A DNA stretch of 40,289 nt, from assembly GCA_964485905.1 (NCBI GenBank), contig CAZAJY010000006.1, positions 1 to 40,289 of the forward strand. The letters run 5' to 3'. Position numbers and translations under genes: made by a program. The DNA is from CAIJXO01 sp964485905. Its GTDB lineage: Bacteria > Patescibacteriota > Minisyncoccia > Phycocordibacterales > GWA1-40-21. Positions within the stretch are counted from its first letter, which is position 1, and each line of letters starts with the position of its first letter. Below are positions 38,860 to 40,289 of this stretch, in pieces. Under the pieces are notes generated by a model. It did not search any database. It saw only the letters and a list, made by a program, of their open reading frames with translations, and had not been told where the DNA came from.

Positions 38860-39351
38860 TTATTTCATATTAGCATACATTACCGTCTCGGAATTTAATA
38901 ATTCAAAATGTACACCAGCTTCTTTAAAAATCTCCTTACTTCTCGTGCCAGCATGATAATCTTTTTCAGCTACCACCCGCTTAATACCAGCATTGATGAG
39001 TAATTTGGCACAATTGTAACAAGGTGTCATCATACAATATAAGGTTGACCCATCGGTACTAATACCCATTTTGGCGGCTTGAGCAATAGCATTTTGTTCA
39101 TTGTGAGTAGTCCGGATACAATGTTTCGATTGTGTATTATCCTCATGAATAACAGTATTCATTTCATGACCAATATCATCACAACTCTGACAACCAGCTG
39201 GTGCCCCAACATAACCAGTCGCAATAATATGTTTATTTTTTACTAAAAGACAACCAGTCCGACCTCGATCACAGGTGGCACGAGTACCAACCGCCCGAGC
39301 AATATTTATAAAATATTCATCCCAACTTGGTCTCTTATAAGTTTCAGTCAT
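38860..39351 (-). CDS. dCMP deaminase (ComEB/CDA family)
   Basis: 163 residues from ATG 39351. The frame is open to a TTG at 39375, but a good promoter ends 7 bp before the ATG. Zinc ligands: H83 in HNEQNAI (E85 is the proton shuttle) and C111/C114 in TPCYNC. The family has HAE; HNE keeps the key His and Glu. A second Cys/His cluster (GCQSCDDIGHEM, SKHC) fits dCMP deaminases. It makes dUMP from dCMP for ThyA. The location with tmk, dut and thyA supports the call. The general cytidine/dCMP deaminase family is the wider alternative. Confidence 0.88.
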   Translation of the reverse strand: MTETYKRPSWDEYFINIARAVGTRATCDRGRTGCLLVKNKHIIATGYVGAPAGCQSCDDIGHEMNTVIHEDNTQSKHCIRTTHNEQNAIAQAAKMGISTDGSTLYCMMTPCYNCAKLLINAGIKRVVAEKDYHAGTRSKEIFKEAGVHFELLNSETVMYANMK

Positions 39352-39358
39352 AGAAACA

Positions 39359-39386
39359 ATTTTACTCTCATTCAAACAAAAAACAA
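39359..39386 (-). promoter_or_regulatory. Promoter of the dCMP deaminase gene (leaderless)
   Basis: On the minus strand, -35 TTGTTT (39381-39386), a 16-bp spacer and -10 TAAAAT (39359-39364), 7 bp before ATG 39351. The -35 box lies in the right arm of the rplK terminator hairpin. Confidence 0.55.
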
Positions 39387-39413
39387 CCCTTGTGGAAGAG
39401 TTGTTTTTTGTTT
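39374..39413 (-). terminator. Terminator of the nusG-rplK transcript
   Basis: A hairpin with arms AAACAAAAAACAAC and GTTGTTTTTTGTTT, plus an inner CTT/AAG, and a T-rich 3' side on the minus strand, 15 bp past the rplK stop. No other rpl gene follows, so the L11 transcript ends here, without L1 (rplA). Confidence 0.75.
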
Positions 39414-39427
39414 ATAATTTATTTTTC

Positions 39428-39853
39428 TTATCCTTTTACTTCAATCCCCATTGATCGGCAGGAGCCCTCAATGATTTTCATCGCCGCGTTAATATCATTG
39501 GCATTCAAATCTACCATTTTCTTCTCGGCAATTTCTTTAACTTGAGCCTTAGTAATAGAACCGGCTTTTTTAACCAATTGCTTACCAGAACCCGCCTCTA
39601 CTCCAGCCGCTTTCAAAATTAAACCGGTAGCTGGTGGGGTTTTTAAGTGAAAATCATAGGTTCTATCTTCATAAACGGTAATTTCCACAGGGACAATATC
39701 CCCCATCATTTTCACCGTCGCAGCATTAAATTTCTGCACGAAATCACCAATATTAATACCCGCCTGACCAAGAGCGGGGCCAACTGGTGGAGCAGGATTA
39801 GCCTTACCAGCCGGAATTTGCAACTTTAATTTTTTTGTTATTTTCTTTGCCAT
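39428..39853 (-). CDS. rplK: 50S ribosomal protein L11
   Basis: A 141-residue L11: KITKKLKLQIPAGKANPAPPVGPALGQAGINIGDFVQKFN across the N terminus, PVEITVYEDRTYDFHLKTPPAT, and the rRNA-binding C terminus ending in AMKIIEGSCRSMGIEVKG. It binds 23S rRNA at the GTPase centre. It follows nusG in the usual order nusG-rplK, but a terminator rather than rplA comes next in the window. The leader contains a perfect palindrome (39863-39885). Confidence 0.97.
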   Translation of the reverse strand: MAKKITKKLKLQIPAGKANPAPPVGPALGQAGINIGDFVQKFNAATVKMMGDIVPVEITVYEDRTYDFHLKTPPATGLILKAAGVEAGSGKQLVKKAGSITKAQVKEIAEKKMVDLNANDINAAMKIIEGSCRSMGIEVKG

Positions 39854-39862
39854 CTTATTTGA

Positions 39863-39927
39863 AGGATTAAATATTATTTAATCCTGAATTATTGATTTTT
39901 AACTTACCTGATTTAGAAGCGAATCAG
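39863..39927. promoter_or_regulatory. Two hairpins in the nusG-rplK spacer
   Basis: AGGATTAAAT / ATTTAATCCT around ATT (39863-39885, 10-bp perfect arms) and CTGATT / AATCAG (39908-39927) lie in the 89-bp gap before rplK. The first is 10 bp from the rplK start. They may be a processing or autoregulatory site for L11; neither has a T-tract that would make it a clear terminator. Confidence 0.45.
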
Positions 39928-39942
39928 TGCTTATAAACTACC

Positions 39943-40289
39943 CTAAATTCTCTTAATTTGCAACATATCCAATTCCACTGAAGTTTCGCGACCAAACATC
40001 AAAACCAAAACTTTAACTTTACCACGATCATTATCAATCTCACTAACCTTACCTTCCAATTCCTTAAATGGCCCATCGGTGATAATAACATTATCATCAA
40101 CTTCCAAACCACTATTATGTTTAATCGTGCTAGCATTCATTCGACTAAAAATATTATCAATTTCTTCTTTTCCTAATGGTACTGGGTAAACACCCGAACC
40201 AACGAAACCAGTCACACGTGGAGTATTTCGAACAACATACCAAGAATCATCAGTTACTGTCATATCTACCAAAACATAACCTGGATATA
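39943..40289 (-). CDS. nusG: Transcription antitermination factor NusG (5' end outside window)
   Basis: The C-terminal ~115 residues of NusG. The visible start reads YPGYVLVDMTVTDDSWYVVRNTPRVTGFVG, the end of the NGN domain, then the KOW domain (VDDNVIITDGPFKELEGKVSEIDNDRGKVKVLVLMFGRETSVELDMLQIKRI). The in-frame TTG at 40272 is not the start; the reading frame continues past the window edge. NusG binds RNA polymerase and links transcription with S10/Rho. It is followed by rplK as in most bacteria. Confidence 0.95.
   Translation of the reverse strand, partial: YPGYVLVDMTVTDDSWYVVRNTPRVTGFVGSGVYPVPLGKEEIDNIFSRMNASTIKHNSGLEVDDNVIITDGPFKELEGKVSEIDNDRGKVKVLVLMFGRETSVELDMLQIKRI

Overview
The window is a low-GC, gene-dense bacterial chromosome segment that most resembles a Candidate Phyla Radiation (Patescibacteria) genome, probably Parcubacteria/Paceibacteria. 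The basis is gene content and style: an SLH-free surface protein with a peptidoglycan-binding domain, the ftsK-(Ig-like protein)-recA-efp run, an EF-P without the usual modification-loop sequence, a short RecO, many promoters whose -10 box lies 6-7 nt before the start codon (leaderless mRNAs), and few Shine-Dalgarno sequences. TGA works as a normal stop, which argues against the UGA=Gly lineages Absconditabacteria and Gracilibacteria. This is inference; no marker tree was run.

Layout. (1) 1-8977, minus strand: a surface-polysaccharide locus. It reads from an O-antigen-ligase-like membrane protein, through a Fic-domain protein with an N-terminal winged helix and its own operator, into an ABC polysaccharide exporter (permease plus Wzt-type ATPase), a sulfotransferase, a polysaccharide pyruvyl transferase, a GT2 and a GT8 glycosyltransferase. 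The GT8 gene runs off the left edge in a tandem heptad repeat. (2) 8995-10516, minus: an AbiEi/AbiEii-type toxin-antitoxin pair with a promoter and operator palindrome. (3) 10748-14230, minus: a secreted surface protein with a long structured leader, then a helix-turn-helix gene whose locus is loaded with 44-bp palindromic repeats and short operator-like motifs. (4) 14348-18895, plus: ftsK, a small Ig-like membrane protein, recA, a 50-residue membrane ORF and efp. (5) 18896-28774, minus: rpsR-ssb-rpsF, tatD, metG, an AI-2E-type permease, an M16 peptidase, glycyl-tRNA synthetase, a large membrane-anchored beta-sandwich protein and recO. (6) 28775-32323, minus: an isoleucyl-tRNA synthetase with a complete histidine-phosphatase domain inserted in its zinc region, preceded by a ~425-bp non-coding stretch that looks like a structured RNA. 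(7) 32902-39351: argS followed by a thymidylate block (dut, glyA, thyA, folA, tmk, a second P-loop kinase, dCMP deaminase). (8) 39428-40289, minus: rplK and the 3' part of nusG.

How the parts work together. Region 1 makes and exports a sulfated and/or pyruvylated surface glycan; the Fic-HTH gene heads the exporter operon and may control it. Region 7 encodes nearly the whole route to dTTP precursors: dCMP deaminase and dUTPase supply dUMP, SHMT supplies methylene-THF, ThyA makes dTMP, DHFR recycles folate and Tmk phosphorylates dTMP.

The most notable items are the IleRS/histidine-phosphatase insertion, the unidentified structured RNA upstream of ileS, the family of in-frame palindromic elements (O-antigen ligase, HTH gene, and other families in TatD, FtsK and ArgRS), the motif-dense HTH locus, and the Fic protein whose catalytic His is replaced by Gln.
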